DNA of 64,000 nucleotides from Bradyrhizobium sp. Ce-3 (GTDB lineage: Bacteria; Pseudomonadota; Alphaproteobacteria; Rhizobiales; Xanthobacteraceae): assembly GCF_022835695.1 (NCBI RefSeq), contig NZ_BQUV01000005.1:248001-312000 (forward strand), read 5' to 3'. Each line of letters opens with the position of its first letter. The first letter of the stretch is position 1. The translations under genes and the position numbers were made by a program. The notes beneath the pieces are model-generated. The model saw only the letters and a list, made by a program, of their open reading frames with translations. It was not told the origin of the DNA and did not search any database. This document shows, in pieces, positions 25,110 to 34,445 of the stretch.

Positions 25110-26948
25110 ATGTGCGGTATCGCAGGCATCGTCAATCTGCGCGGCGCTCCCGTGGAGCCGGCCGACATCTCGCGGCTGACCAGCCTGATCGCGCATCGCG
25201 GCCCGTTCGGCGAGGGCACCTGGTTCAACGCGAAGCGAAACGTCGCGCTCGGTCATCGCCGGCTCGCCATCATCGATCCCGGCGAGGGCGGCTATCAGCC
25301 GATGGTGTCGGGCGATGCCCGCCACGTGATCGTCTACAACGGCGAGATCTACAACTTCCTCGAACTGCGCCGCGAACTCGAGGCGAAGGGCGCGGTGTTC
25401 CGCAGCCAGTCCGACACCGAAGTGATCCTGGCCGCCTGGCAAGCGTGGGGCGAGGACATGCTGCTGCGCTTCAACGGCATGTGGGCGCTGGCGATCTACG
25501 ACACGGTCACCGACGATCTGTTCCTCGCACGCGACCGCTTCGGTATCAAGCCGATGCTGTACGCGCTGTCGTCCGAGCGGTTCGTGTTCGCATCCGAGCA
25601 GCGGGCGCTGGCGCGCAGCGGACTGGTCGAGACGTCGCTCGACGTCGACGTGGCGCGGCGGCTGTTGCTCGACCCGTTCGGCATCGAGGGCAGCGAGCGG
25701 ACGTTGTTTGCGCAACTCCGCCGCCTGCAGGGCGGCCATTGCATGTGGTTGCGCCAGGGGCGGGTGCAGGTGCGCCGCTGGTGGCGGACCGTGGATCATC
25801 TGCCCGAGATCCCGGATACGGAAGCCGAACGCGTCGCGCGGTTTCGCGAGCTGTTCCAGGATTCCGTCGCCTTGCGCATGCGCAGCGACGTTCCGATCGG
25901 GACCTGCCTGTCCGGCGGCTTCGACTCGTCAGCGGTGATCTGCGCGATGGCGACCCATGAGAAGGCGGGCATGGGACCGCGGGACTCGACGGCCTGGCGC
26001 CACGCCTTCGTCGCGACCTTTCCCGGCGCCAGCAATGACGAACGGCCGATGGCGGAGGAAGCCGCCGCGTGGGCCGGCGTGGCGCCGAGCTTTCTCGAGA
26101 TCGGACGCGCCGACGCGCTCACCGATCTTGACCGGATCCTCGACGACAATGACGACGTTTACATTGGCTTGCCGAGCGCGCCGTGGCTGATCTATCGCGA
26201 ACTGCGCCGCCAGAACGTCACGGTGTCGCTTGATGGCCATGGGGCAGACGAATTGATGGGCGCCTATCTGCAGGAAGGCCAGTCGACCGCATTCAAGATC
26301 CGCAACGCTGCGGCCGCGCTCACGTCACGATCGCAACTCGCGCAGCGCGGCATCGACTTCCTGCGCGCGCAGATGATCCGGCGCCAGGGGCACTATTTCC
26401 TGCGTGGAGGACTGACGGCGATGCCGGCGCCGCTGCCGCTGGTCGCCGAGGACGACGAATTGCCGAGCGCATGGGGCGCGCTGAACCGGCGTCTCTATCG
26501 CATGTTCCACTCGACCACGCTGCCCACAATTCTGCGCAATTTCGACCGGCTCTCGATGGCGCACGGGATCGAAGTGCGGATGCCGTTCATGGACTGGCGG
26601 CTGGTGACCTACACGATGGCGCTGCCGGAGGCGAGCAAGGCGGCCGATGGCATGACCAAGGTGGTGGCGCGACAGGCGATGGCGAATTTGATGCCCGAAA
26701 GCATCCGCACCGCGCGCCGCAAGGTCGGCTTCAATTCGCCGATGCCGGAATGGCTGAACGGGCCGTTGGCGGGCTGGACCGCGGAATTGCTCGATCGCAA
26801 GGTCCCGGCATTCGCCGAGTTCGTCGACGAGGCGCCGCTGCAAAAAATGGTCGGTCGCTTGACGACGTCGCAAAGCTGGGATTGGGAATCCGTCGGCCGG
26901 ATCTGGCCGTATCTGAACATGAAATGGATGTTGGCGAGGACCGCGTAA
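25110..26948 (+). CDS. Asparagine synthetase-like glutamine amidotransferase (paralogue 1)
   Basis: A 612-residue AsnB-type enzyme: an N-terminal Ntn glutaminase domain plus a C-terminal ATP-pyrophosphatase synthase domain. After processing Cys2 is the nucleophile. LGHRRLAIID and YNGEIYN (76-82) line the glutamine site; the PP-loop is SGGFDSS (268-274). Two oddities: the usual HRGPDG is HRGPFG here, and the usual GQGGDELxGGY is GHGADELMGAY. Such paralogues in polysaccharide loci are thought to amidate sugar carboxyl groups rather than aspartate. ATG 25110 is fixed by Cys2. The spacing to its neighbours (two and three bases) shows an operon. Confidence 0.9.
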   Translation: MCGIAGIVNLRGAPVEPADISRLTSLIAHRGPFGEGTWFNAKRNVALGHRRLAIIDPGEGGYQPMVSGDARHVIVYNGEIYNFLELRRELEAKGAVFRSQSDTEVILAAWQAWGEDMLLRFNGMWALAIYDTVTDDLFLARDRFGIKPMLYALSSERFVFASEQRALARSGLVETSLDVDVARRLLLDPFGIEGSERTLFAQLRRLQGGHCMWLRQGRVQVRRWWRTVDHLPEIPDTEAERVARFRELFQDSVALRMRSDVPIGTCLSGGFDSSAVICAMATHEKAGMGPRDSTAWRHAFVATFPGASNDERPMAEEAAAWAGVAPSFLEIGRADALTDLDRILDDNDDVYIGLPSAPWLIYRELRRQNVTVSLDGHGADELMGAYLQEGQSTAFKIRNAAAALTSRSQLAQRGIDFLRAQMIRRQGHYFLRGGLTAMPAPLPLVAEDDELPSAWGALNRRLYRMFHSTTLPTILRNFDRLSMAHGIEVRMPFMDWRLVTYTMALPEASKAADGMTKVVARQAMANLMPESIRTARRKVGFNSPMPEWLNGPLAGWTAELLDRKVPAFAEFVDEAPLQKMVGRLTTSQSWDWESVGRIWPYLNMKWMLARTA

Positions 26949-26951
26949 CCG

Positions 26952-28049
26952 ATGCGTCTGTTCCAGAATAGCGGTCTCTATCCGTCCTATCTGCCGCGGC
27001 TGAACCAGCTCGCGGCCAAGGCGTCGACCTTCGCGGCGCGCCGCGACGTGTTCTTGGATGATCGCTTTGGCGCGGCGCATTTCCTCAAGCCCGTGCTCGA
27101 CGGCGCACCTGAGGCCTTCTTCACCAATGCCGACGACGAAGTGCTGCAACGCCAGTGGGCGCGAGAGCAAGGCATGCAGGGCACGCCGACGCTCGAAGCC
27201 ATCTTGCTTGCGCAGATCGAGCATCACGGAACCGAGGTGTTCTACAATCTCGATCCGGTGCGTTATCCGAGTGCGTTCGTCGCCAAGCTTCCCGGCTGCG
27301 TGAAGAAGACGCTGTGCTGGCGCGCGGCGCCATCGGGAAATGCCGACCTGAGCGCCTATGGCGCGGTGCTTGGAAACTTCCCCTCGATCCTCGATGCGTG
27401 GCGCGGCAAGGGTTGCCGCGCGGAGCTGTTCTTCCCGGCGATCGATCCTGTGATGGCGCAGTATGGCAACGGCGAACGTCCGATCGACGTGGCGTTTGTC
27501 GGCGGATATTCGCGGCATCATAGCGCGCGGGGCCGGACACTCGAGCAGGTCGCGGCGCTGGCGGCCGATCGCAACATCGTGTTCTGCCTCGATGCGTCGC
27601 GGCTGACGCGGCTCGCCGAAAGCGCGGTCGGGCGGTTACTGCCACTGGGGAAACACCGGCGCCCCGACGTCATCGCGCGAATCGCTAGGATGCCGCTGTT
27701 CGGCCGGGACCTCTACGAGCTGTTCGGGTCGGCGAAGATCGTGCTCAACGGTGCCATCGACATGGCCGGTAACGATCGCGGCAACATGCGCTGCTTTGAG
27801 GCGATGGGCTGCGGCTCGCTGCTTGTGTCTGACGCCGGCAACTATCCCGAAGCGATGCAGGATGGTGTCACGATGCGCACCTACGACGCGCCTGAACGGG
27901 CCGCCGCGACGATTTCAGGCAGCCTGCAGGATTGGCCGCAATGGGCCGGGATCGCCACTTCCGGCCGGCAGCGCGTGCAGGAGACCTACAGCAAGGCCTC
28001 GCAATGGGCACAGTTTATCGATCTCGTCGCGCGGATTGAGCCGTGCTAG
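26952..28049 (+). CDS. CgeB-like glycosyltransferase-family protein
   Basis: A 365-residue protein. The C-terminal half (DLYELFGSAKIVLNGAIDMAGNDRGNMRCFEAMGCGSLLVSDAGN, here only partly quoted by position 255-300) looks like the nucleotide-sugar-binding half of a GT-B glycosyltransferase, as in CgeB and group-1-like enzymes. The N-terminal half is poorly conserved, with DPVRYPSAFVAKLPG midway. It probably adds one sugar to the growing repeat at the inner membrane face. Donor and acceptor are unknown. It starts three bases after the amidotransferase stop. Confidence 0.65.
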   Translation: MRLFQNSGLYPSYLPRLNQLAAKASTFAARRDVFLDDRFGAAHFLKPVLDGAPEAFFTNADDEVLQRQWAREQGMQGTPTLEAILLAQIEHHGTEVFYNLDPVRYPSAFVAKLPGCVKKTLCWRAAPSGNADLSAYGAVLGNFPSILDAWRGKGCRAELFFPAIDPVMAQYGNGERPIDVAFVGGYSRHHSARGRTLEQVAALAADRNIVFCLDASRLTRLAESAVGRLLPLGKHRRPDVIARIARMPLFGRDLYELFGSAKIVLNGAIDMAGNDRGNMRCFEAMGCGSLLVSDAGNYPEAMQDGVTMRTYDAPERAAATISGSLQDWPQWAGIATSGRQRVQETYSKASQWAQFIDLVARIEPC

Positions 28050-28091
28050 AGGGGGCACAGAGCCGGCCAGCGGGCGGGCGATCGGGCCGAG

Positions 28092-28934
28092 ATGATGTCT
28101 GGAAGTGACTTGATCCATCAACTGAAATGGTTGGCCGACGGGCTTGCCGTGCCGCTGTTCAGGTTGCGGCCGCGGCCGTTCGGCCCGGGCTATCAGACCG
28201 TCAAGCGCGACACGATCACCGGCGCCATCGACGCGGGCCTGCTTCAGGCGGGTAAGGAGCTTCCACCTGGCTACGGCGTCGCCATGGATGAACGCGTGGT
28301 GGAATATCCCTGGGTCTACGGCCGATTGAACAATGTCGGCAAGATGCTGGATGCGGGGTCGACGTTCAATCACGACTTCCTGCTGCAGCGTCCGCCGTTC
28401 CGTGGTGCCGATCTCACCATCATGACGCTGGCGCCGGAGAAGCGGTGCTATTGGCACGATGGCTACTCCTACGTGTTCGGCGACCTCCGCAAGACGATGT
28501 TCGGCGATCAGGTGTTCGACACCGTCGCCAGCATTTCGACGATCGAGCATATCGGCCTCGACAATCAGTTGCTGTACACGGGCGATCCGCGCGACGCCGA
28601 GACCGATCGGGACGGCTTCGTTCCGGCGGTGAAGGAATTCAAGCGCATCCTCAAGCCGGGCGGGACCTGCCTGATCTCCGTGCCGTTCGGCAAGCGCGAC
28701 AATCTCGGCTGGTATCAGGTGTTCGACCTCGCCATGATCGAGCGGATCATCGAGGCATTCGGCGCGGTATCCCACCAGGTCGACTATTTCGGCTATTCGC
28801 GGCAGGGCTGGTCGCGCCAGAGCGCCGAAGCGCTCGCCGACGCCACCGTCTTCGACGTTCACACCGGCAAGGGGCAGGGCGATGATCTTGCGGCGTCGTC
28901 GCGCGCCGTGGCTTGCCTGCAGTTGACCGCATGA
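28092..28934 (+). CDS. Class I SAM-dependent methyltransferase-like protein
   Basis: A 280-residue protein with the fold order of class I methyltransferases. MLDAGSTFNHDFLL stands at the place of motif I, FDTVASISTIEHIGLDN is motif II/post-II, and FKRILKPGGTCLISVPFG is motif III. The motif I glycine loop is weak (DAGS without the usual GxG), so SAM binding needs confirmation. A methyl transfer onto a sugar of the polysaccharide is the simplest role. Its stop overlaps the next start (ATGA), indicating coupling to the acyltransferase gene. Confidence 0.7.
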   Translation: MMSGSDLIHQLKWLADGLAVPLFRLRPRPFGPGYQTVKRDTITGAIDAGLLQAGKELPPGYGVAMDERVVEYPWVYGRLNNVGKMLDAGSTFNHDFLLQRPPFRGADLTIMTLAPEKRCYWHDGYSYVFGDLRKTMFGDQVFDTVASISTIEHIGLDNQLLYTGDPRDAETDRDGFVPAVKEFKRILKPGGTCLISVPFGKRDNLGWYQVFDLAMIERIIEAFGAVSHQVDYFGYSRQGWSRQSAEALADATVFDVHTGKGQGDDLAASSRAVACLQLTA

Positions 28935-29500
28935 ATGTCGATTACCTGATCCAGCGCCTGATCGGCCGCGCGACGTGCCGCTTGCAGCCGGACGCGGCGC
29001 TCGGCCGCGCTGCCAGGATCAGAAACATTCGCGGCGATTCCGACAAGATCGTCGTCGGCCGTAACAGCCGCATCCTGGGCGAGCTCCTGACCTTCGCGCA
29101 TGGTGGCGAGATCAAAATCGGCGAGTGGTGCTACATCGGAGAGGGAACCAGGATCTGGTCGGCGACCTCGATCGAGATCGGCAATCGCGTGCTGATCTCG
29201 CATTCGGCGAATGTCTTCGACAATCTGACGCACCCGCTGCGGGCGGCGGAGCGCCACCGTCAGGTCCAGCAGATCTTCACGCGCGGACATCCGAAAGATA
29301 TCTCGCTCGACGAGAGCCCGGTCAGGATCTGCGATGACGCCTGGGTCGGTGCGGGCGCAATGGTCTTGCGCGGCGTGACTGTCGGGCAGGGCGCCATCGT
29401 CGCGGCCGGCGCGGTCGTGACCAAGGATGTTGCGCCGTTTTCGATCGTGGCGGGCAATCCGGCCGTGATGGTGAGGGAGCTTGGCCCCGATGAGCGGTGA
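28931..29500 (+). CDS. Hexapeptide-repeat (left-handed beta-helix) O-acyltransferase
   Basis: A 189-residue acetyltransferase of the WbbJ/LacA/maltose O-acetyltransferase type. Hexapeptide repeats run through IKIGEWCYIGEGTRIWSATSIEIGNRVLISHSANVFDN and resume at VRICDDAWVGAGAMVLRGVTVGQGAIVAAGAVVTKDV, ending SIVAGNPAVMV. It would acetylate a hydroxyl of the polysaccharide. The start overlaps the upstream methyltransferase by four bases, and its end overlaps the next methyltransferase by 11 bases. Confidence 0.88.
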   Translation: MNVDYLIQRLIGRATCRLQPDAALGRAARIRNIRGDSDKIVVGRNSRILGELLTFAHGGEIKIGEWCYIGEGTRIWSATSIEIGNRVLISHSANVFDNLTHPLRAAERHRQVQQIFTRGHPKDISLDESPVRICDDAWVGAGAMVLRGVTVGQGAIVAAGAVVTKDVAPFSIVAGNPAVMVRELGPDER

Positions 29501-30341
29501 GCGCAAGTTTACCACCTGGGAGGATGCGGTGGTCTGGCTGCGCAACCAGCCCGACCAGCACCAGCTCGTGCTCGACGCATTCTACGACGATCCCCTCGCG
29601 GACGCTGCCGAGCGCTATTTCCAGAGCTCGGAGTGGCAGGCCGTCGCCTCGCTGCTGGCGGGCCGATCCGGCACCGCGCTCGATGTCGGCGCCGGTCGTG
29701 GAATTGCGAGCTATGCGCTCGCCCGAAGCGGCTTCGAGGTGACGGCGCTCGAGCCGGATCCCAGCGCGATCGTGGGCGCGGCGGCGATCCGGGGGCTGGC
29801 GCAGCAGGCGCAATTGCCGATCCAGGTGGTCGAGGAGTTTTCCGAGCGGCTGCCGTTCGCCGATGCGACATTCGCTGTCGTCTTTGCCCGCGCCGTGCTG
29901 CACCACACGCGCGATCTCGAGGGGGCATGCCGGGAGATGTTCCGCGTGCTGCGGCCCGGTGGCATGCTGATCGCGGCGCGCGAGCATGTCATCAGCAAGG
30001 AGGCGGATCTTCCGCAGTTCCTCGCGCAGCACCCGTTGCACCATCTTTACGGGGGCGAGCATGCCTTCCTGCTCGATCGTTACACCGGCGCGTTGACCAG
30101 CGCGGGGTTTTCGAAGATCGACACGCTGGCGCCGCTGCAAAGCCCGATCAACCTGTTTCCCTACACGCAGGAAACCCTGAAGGCTGCGATCGTGACCAAG
30201 TTGGCGCAAAAGATTCCGGTGGCGCCGCTGTGGCGAACCGCGCTCGGATCGCGCCGCCTGTTCGTCTCGCTGCTGTCGATGGCCGAACGTTTCGACAATC
30301 GGCCGGGCCGGCTCTACTCCTTCGTCTGTCACAAGGCCTGA
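29490..30341 (+). CDS. Class I SAM-dependent methyltransferase
   Basis: A 283-residue methyltransferase. Motif I is clear (GTALDVGAGRGIASYALARSGFEVTALEPD). It is followed by LPFADATFAVVFARAVLHHTRDLEGACREMFRVLRPGGMLIAAREH, typical of the Methyltransf_11 family. The acceptor is presumably a sugar of the surface polysaccharide. ATG 29490 lies inside the end of the acyltransferase gene. TTG 29481 in frame is an alternative start. It is followed three bases later by an SDR epimerase gene. Confidence 0.88.
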   Translation: MSGERKFTTWEDAVVWLRNQPDQHQLVLDAFYDDPLADAAERYFQSSEWQAVASLLAGRSGTALDVGAGRGIASYALARSGFEVTALEPDPSAIVGAAAIRGLAQQAQLPIQVVEEFSERLPFADATFAVVFARAVLHHTRDLEGACREMFRVLRPGGMLIAAREHVISKEADLPQFLAQHPLHHLYGGEHAFLLDRYTGALTSAGFSKIDTLAPLQSPINLFPYTQETLKAAIVTKLAQKIPVAPLWRTALGSRRLFVSLLSMAERFDNRPGRLYSFVCHKA

Positions 30342-30344
30342 GCG

Positions 30345-31274
30345 ATGATCGTCTGGGTTACAGGCGCGAACGGGTTCATCGGACGCCATCTCGTGCACGA
30401 GCTGGCGGGCGCGGGCCATGCGGTGCACGGCGTCGGACACGGGGCGCTTGACGCAACGGAAACCCGGCGGCTTGGTCTGCAGAGCTGGATCAACGGCGAG
30501 ATCGAGCCGGCCAATCTCGATGCGCTCGCGGCTGCGCAGGGGCTGCCGACGCATCTGTTTCATCTGGCCGGTGGATCGTCCGTCGGCGTCTCGATCGAGC
30601 GGCCGTTCGAGGATTTCTCGCGGACCGTCGCGAGCACCGCGCGGCTGCTCGAATGGCTGCGCGGATCGGCGCCGGACTGTGCAGTGATCGCGGCGTCGAG
30701 CGCGGCCGTTTACGGGGCCGATCACCTCGGCCCGATCGCTGAAACTGCCGTCGCAACGCCGATGTCGCCCTATGGGCAGCACAAGCTGATGATGGAGCAA
30801 TTGTGCCGGAGCTACGCGCAGTCGTTCGGCATCCGTTGCACGATCGTTCGGCTGTTCTCGGTCTACGGCCCGAATTTGCGCAAGCAACTGCTCTGGGACA
30901 TCTGCTCGCGGCTGCAGGCCAGGGAGCAGGTGCTCACGCTTGGCGGGACTGGCAACGAAATCCGCGACTGGACCGACGTTCGCGATGTCGCAAGGCTGCT
31001 TGCGGGTGTCGCGGAACCGGCGCCGCAGGAGACCTTCCGGGTCATCAATGGCGGTTCGGGCCGAGGCACGAGCGTTGGCGATATTGCAGCCGGCCTGATC
31101 CGGCAGTGGGGCAGCAACACGGCGGTACGACACTCCGGAGTAAGCCGGCCCGGCGATCCCGTCAGCCTGTTGGCCGACGATGCCATGCTGCGCCGGATCG
31201 GGTTCGATTGGCGCATTCCGCTCGATCCGGGCCTTGCCGACTATGTGGCCTGGTTCAAGGGGCAGGCTTCGTGA
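30345..31274 (+). CDS. NAD(P)-dependent sugar epimerase/dehydratase (extended SDR)
   Basis: A 309-residue extended short-chain dehydrogenase. The NAD-binding GANGFIGRH loop is at residues 6-14, the serine stretch is AASSAAVYGADH, and the catalytic pair is in YGQHK. The later RLFSVYGPNLRKQLLWD and ELGGTGNEIRDWTDVRDVA-type segment (here LTLGGTGNEIRDW) binds the nucleotide sugar. It interconverts or dehydrates an NDP-sugar; the substrate is unknown. The gene end overlaps the start of the following glycosyltransferase (GTGA). Confidence 0.88.
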   Translation: MIVWVTGANGFIGRHLVHELAGAGHAVHGVGHGALDATETRRLGLQSWINGEIEPANLDALAAAQGLPTHLFHLAGGSSVGVSIERPFEDFSRTVASTARLLEWLRGSAPDCAVIAASSAAVYGADHLGPIAETAVATPMSPYGQHKLMMEQLCRSYAQSFGIRCTIVRLFSVYGPNLRKQLLWDICSRLQAREQVLTLGGTGNEIRDWTDVRDVARLLAGVAEPAPQETFRVINGGSGRGTSVGDIAAGLIRQWGSNTAVRHSGVSRPGDPVSLLADDAMLRRIGFDWRIPLDPGLADYVAWFKGQAS

Positions 31275-32467
31275 CGTCCCGCCCATTGCGGTTCGCGTTC
31301 AGTCACATCTCGCGACGGCTTTGGGCCGGCGGCTACAATTATCAGCGCAACCTGTTCGCGGCGCTCGACCGGTTTTTGCCCGGCGAACTAACTCCGGTCA
31401 TCTTTGCGGGGACGGGAGCTGACGAGAATGAACTCGCGGTGCTTGCCTCAGTACCCGGCGTCGAGGTCGTCAGGTCCGAAGCATTCGACGGACAGCCGGG
31501 TCTCGCTGCCGCGCTCGGGCTTGGTCTGGACAGCGGAGCTGCGGCGGCGTTTCGCTCCGCGCGCGTCGATGTCGTCGTTGAGGCCGCGCGCTTCTTCGGC
31601 TGGCGGCTGGCGATCCCGACGGTGGCGTGGATTCCCGATCTGCAGCACCGCTCGCTGCCTCAGCTGTTTCCGAGAACGGCACGCTGGCGTCGCGAGATCG
31701 GCTTTCGCGTCCAGATCGCATCAGGGCGGACCATCATGCTGAGCAGCGAGAGCGCGTTCCGCGATTTCAGGGCTTGCTATCCGCGCGCCACAAATCGGGT
31801 CAGCGTCGTTCGCTTTGCGACCCAGCCGCCGGACGCGTTCCTGAATACGGACCCGTCGGAAGTCATCGCGTCCTATCACCTGCCGCAGAACTATTTCTAC
31901 CTGCCCAATCAGTTCTATCGCCACAAGAACCATCAGCTCGTCGTCGACGCCTTGACGATCCTGAAGCGACGTGGGGTCGACGTGGTTGTCTGTGCGTCCG
32001 GCAGTACGGAAGATCGACGCGAGCCGGGCTATTATGATCTGGTCAATTCCGAGATCAAAAGCCGCGGGCTCGAAGCGAACTTTCGGCACCTCGGCGTGAT
32101 TCCGTTGCCGCATGTCTACGCGCTGCTGCGGGCGTCGACGGCGCTGCTCAATCCATCGCGCTTCGAGGGATGGAGCACGACCGTCGAGGAGGCGAAATCG
32201 TTCGGCGTTCCGATGATCCTGTCCGACATCGACGTGCACCGGGAGCAGACTGCGGGTGCCGCCCGCTATTTCGGCGTCGATGATCCGGCCGCGCTGGCGG
32301 ACCAGCTGATGCGGGCCTCACAGCAGGCGCGCGGGCTCGTCGTGCGAAATGTCGTGCCGCACCAGGATGACAATGTCAGGGCATTCGCGGCAACCTTCGC
32401 GGCGACGATGCGCCAGGCGGCCGGTCAGGATGCCGGCGAACCCGCCGACGTTGGAAGCCGGCGTTGA
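31271..32467 (+). CDS. Glycosyltransferase family 4 (group 1) protein
   Basis: A 398-residue GT-B fold enzyme. The N-terminal FAFSHISRRLWAGGYNYQRNLFAAL is the acceptor-side domain. The C-terminal domain shows FYLPNQFYRHKNHQLVVDAL, VVCASGSTEDRREPGYY and the E-x7-E-like ALLNPSRFEGWSTTVEEAKSFGVPMILSD, typical of retaining group 1 transferases. It starts at GTG 31271, overlapping the epimerase stop. A longer in-frame reading back to 30803 lies over the epimerase and is not real. It ends the operon before an intergenic promoter region. Confidence 0.9.
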   Translation: MTSRPLRFAFSHISRRLWAGGYNYQRNLFAALDRFLPGELTPVIFAGTGADENELAVLASVPGVEVVRSEAFDGQPGLAAALGLGLDSGAAAAFRSARVDVVVEAARFFGWRLAIPTVAWIPDLQHRSLPQLFPRTARWRREIGFRVQIASGRTIMLSSESAFRDFRACYPRATNRVSVVRFATQPPDAFLNTDPSEVIASYHLPQNYFYLPNQFYRHKNHQLVVDALTILKRRGVDVVVCASGSTEDRREPGYYDLVNSEIKSRGLEANFRHLGVIPLPHVYALLRASTALLNPSRFEGWSTTVEEAKSFGVPMILSDIDVHREQTAGAARYFGVDDPAALADQLMRASQQARGLVVRNVVPHQDDNVRAFAATFAATMRQAAGQDAGEPADVGSRR

Positions 32468-32507
32468 GCACAGCAGATCACGCCGCCGCTCATCCCACCC
32501 GGCGTGG

Positions 32508-32537
32508 TTGACGTTCATCGCGTGAACGGGGTACAGG
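32508..32537 (+). promoter_or_regulatory. Predicted promoter with palindromic operator upstream of asparagine synthetase 2
   Basis: TTGACG (32508-32513) and TACAGG (32532-32537) are 18 bases apart. The spacer contains GTTCA (32513-32517) - TCGCG - TGAAC (32523-32527), an inverted repeat. Positions 32508-32533 match 36844-36869 at 24 of 26 bases. This is the promoter/operator of the gene at 32631, giving a leader of about 90 bases. Confidence 0.65.
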
Positions 32538-32630
32538 AGAGCTCAGGCGCCGGGCCGGATGTGCCGCAGCCGCCAGACCCTGCATGCCGTCGAATTGTCC
32601 ACGAAACCCAGACGAACAGGTTAGTCCCAC

Positions 32631-34445
32631 GTGTGCGGCATATTCGGCCTCATCGCCAAGAACGGGCTCGTTGATGCTGATCAAGTCGATCGCCTGACCG
32701 ATCTGGTCGCGCACCGTGGGCCGGATGGGCGCGGGGTGAGGGTCAATGGCAATGTCGGGTTGGGACACCGGCGCCTCGCCATCATCGATCTGACCGACGA
32801 CGGTGCCCAGCCGATGCGCGACAGGCTGCTTCCGATCTGGATCACCTACAACGGTGAAATCTACAACTACCTCGAGCTCCGCGCGGAACTCGAGGCGCTC
32901 GGGCATGTCTTCCACACCGCTTCGGACACCGAGGTCCTGCTGGCCGCCTATGTCCACTGGGGCGAAAGTTGCCTCGATCGCTTCAACGGCATGTGGGCGT
33001 TCGCAATCCATGACGAACGCGACAATACGCTGTTCTGCGCGCGCGACCGCTTCGGTGTGAAGCCATTCTACTATGCCGACACGGCGACGCAGTTCGCATT
33101 CGGTTCAGAGATTCGCCAGTTGTTGCCGTTGATCGGGCGCTCCGTCGCCGACGACGAACTTGTCAGGGATTTTCTGGTCTGCGGCCTGAGCGACCATACC
33201 AATCGCACTTTCTTCAAGGGCATCGACAAGCTCGCCCCCGGACACAAGATGCGCGTCGACGTGGCGACCGGCCGGATCAAGACGGAGCGCTATTATGCGC
33301 TGGCGCCTCGTCCGGACGTGGCTGACGGGCAGGATGCAGCCAAATTGCTGCGCGAGCTGCTCGACGACGCGACGCGTCTGCGCCTGCGCTCGGACGTTCG
33401 CGTCGGAACCTGCCTGTCGGGAGGGTTGGACAGTTCGAGCGTCGCGACGCTGGCTGCAAGGCGCTATGCGACGACCTCCAACGATCGCTTCTTTGCCATC
33501 ACCGCGGTCAGCGAGCAGAAAACCAACAATGAGGAAGCCTACGCGGCCGAAATCGTGGCAAGCGCCGAGCTGAACTGGTTGCGCACCAAGCCGGGCTATG
33601 AGGAATTCGCGTCGACGGCGGAGACCCTGCTCGAGGTTCAGGAAGAGCCATTCGGAGGCCCCTCGATCATGATGCAATATGAGGTGATGAAGACGGCGCG
33701 CGCGAACGGTGTGATTGTGCTGCTCGACGGTCAGGGCGGCGATGAAACGCTGCTGGGCTATCATCGCTATTATGCGGCCTGGCTCCGCGACCACTTTCAT
33801 CGCTCGGGTGTGCGCGGATTTTTCTCCGCCTTCGGCGCGGCGAGGAAGGCAGGCGTTTCGGCCAGTCGCCTGCTGATGTATCTGTTCGGGGCCAGCGTGG
33901 CGGGATTGCGAGCAGCCGTCTATCGTTGGCGCTATGCATTCCTGAAGGATCCTGCGCTGCCGGAATCGCTTCGCCGCTTTGCGCGAAACACCAACGATGC
34001 ACGGGAGATGCAGGTTCTGGAGATCACCGAAACCAACCTGCCGATGCTGCTGCGTTTCGAGGACAAGAATTCGATGCGGTTCGGCATCGAAACACGATTG
34101 CCGTTTCTAGACTACCGCTTTGTCGAATTCTCCCTGGGCTTGCCGACCCGGATCAAGGTCAATCACGGCTGGACGAAATGGCCGCTTCGCGCTGCCATGC
34201 AGGATGTCCTTCCGGCGAACATCTGCTGGCGCACGGACAAGATCGGCTTTGCCGCTCCCGATCAGCTCTGGCTCAACCGACACTCGCCGGCGATGTATGA
34301 CAAGGTGATCGGCAGCGCGCTGCTTGCCCGCTACGTCGACATGGCTGCAGTGAAGAGGAAATTCCACCGGCTCGACCTCGGAATGCGCTGGCGGCTCTAT
34401 TGCGTGGCGCTGTGGGGCGAACGCTTCCGGGTTGGAGCCCCATGA
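32631..34445 (+). CDS. Asparagine synthetase-like glutamine amidotransferase (paralogue 2)
   Basis: A 604-residue AsnB-type enzyme that starts with GTG at 32631 so that Cys2 follows directly. The glutaminase domain has VAHRGPDG, LGHRRLAIID and TYNGEIYN (72-79). The PP-loop SGGLDSS is at 263-269, and GQGGDETLLGYHRY follows in the synthase domain. Catalytic elements look intact. In this setting it may amidate a uronic-acid carboxyl of the polysaccharide or its nucleotide precursor; true asparagine synthesis is also possible. It has its own promoter carrying the GTTCA-N5-TGAAC palindrome. It is coupled by an ATGA overlap to the next glycosyltransferase. Confidence 0.92.
   Translation: MCGIFGLIAKNGLVDADQVDRLTDLVAHRGPDGRGVRVNGNVGLGHRRLAIIDLTDDGAQPMRDRLLPIWITYNGEIYNYLELRAELEALGHVFHTASDTEVLLAAYVHWGESCLDRFNGMWAFAIHDERDNTLFCARDRFGVKPFYYADTATQFAFGSEIRQLLPLIGRSVADDELVRDFLVCGLSDHTNRTFFKGIDKLAPGHKMRVDVATGRIKTERYYALAPRPDVADGQDAAKLLRELLDDATRLRLRSDVRVGTCLSGGLDSSSVATLAARRYATTSNDRFFAITAVSEQKTNNEEAYAAEIVASAELNWLRTKPGYEEFASTAETLLEVQEEPFGGPSIMMQYEVMKTARANGVIVLLDGQGGDETLLGYHRYYAAWLRDHFHRSGVRGFFSAFGAARKAGVSASRLLMYLFGASVAGLRAAVYRWRYAFLKDPALPESLRRFARNTNDAREMQVLEITETNLPMLLRFEDKNSMRFGIETRLPFLDYRFVEFSLGLPTRIKVNHGWTKWPLRAAMQDVLPANICWRTDKIGFAAPDQLWLNRHSPAMYDKVIGSALLARYVDMAAVKRKFHRLDLGMRWRLYCVALWGERFRVGAP

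Noticed and set aside
29322-31286. 654-codon minus-strand open frame over the methyltransferase and SDR genes
   Set aside because: It spans several overlapping plus-strand genes with intact motifs and itself shows no domain; an antisense shadow.
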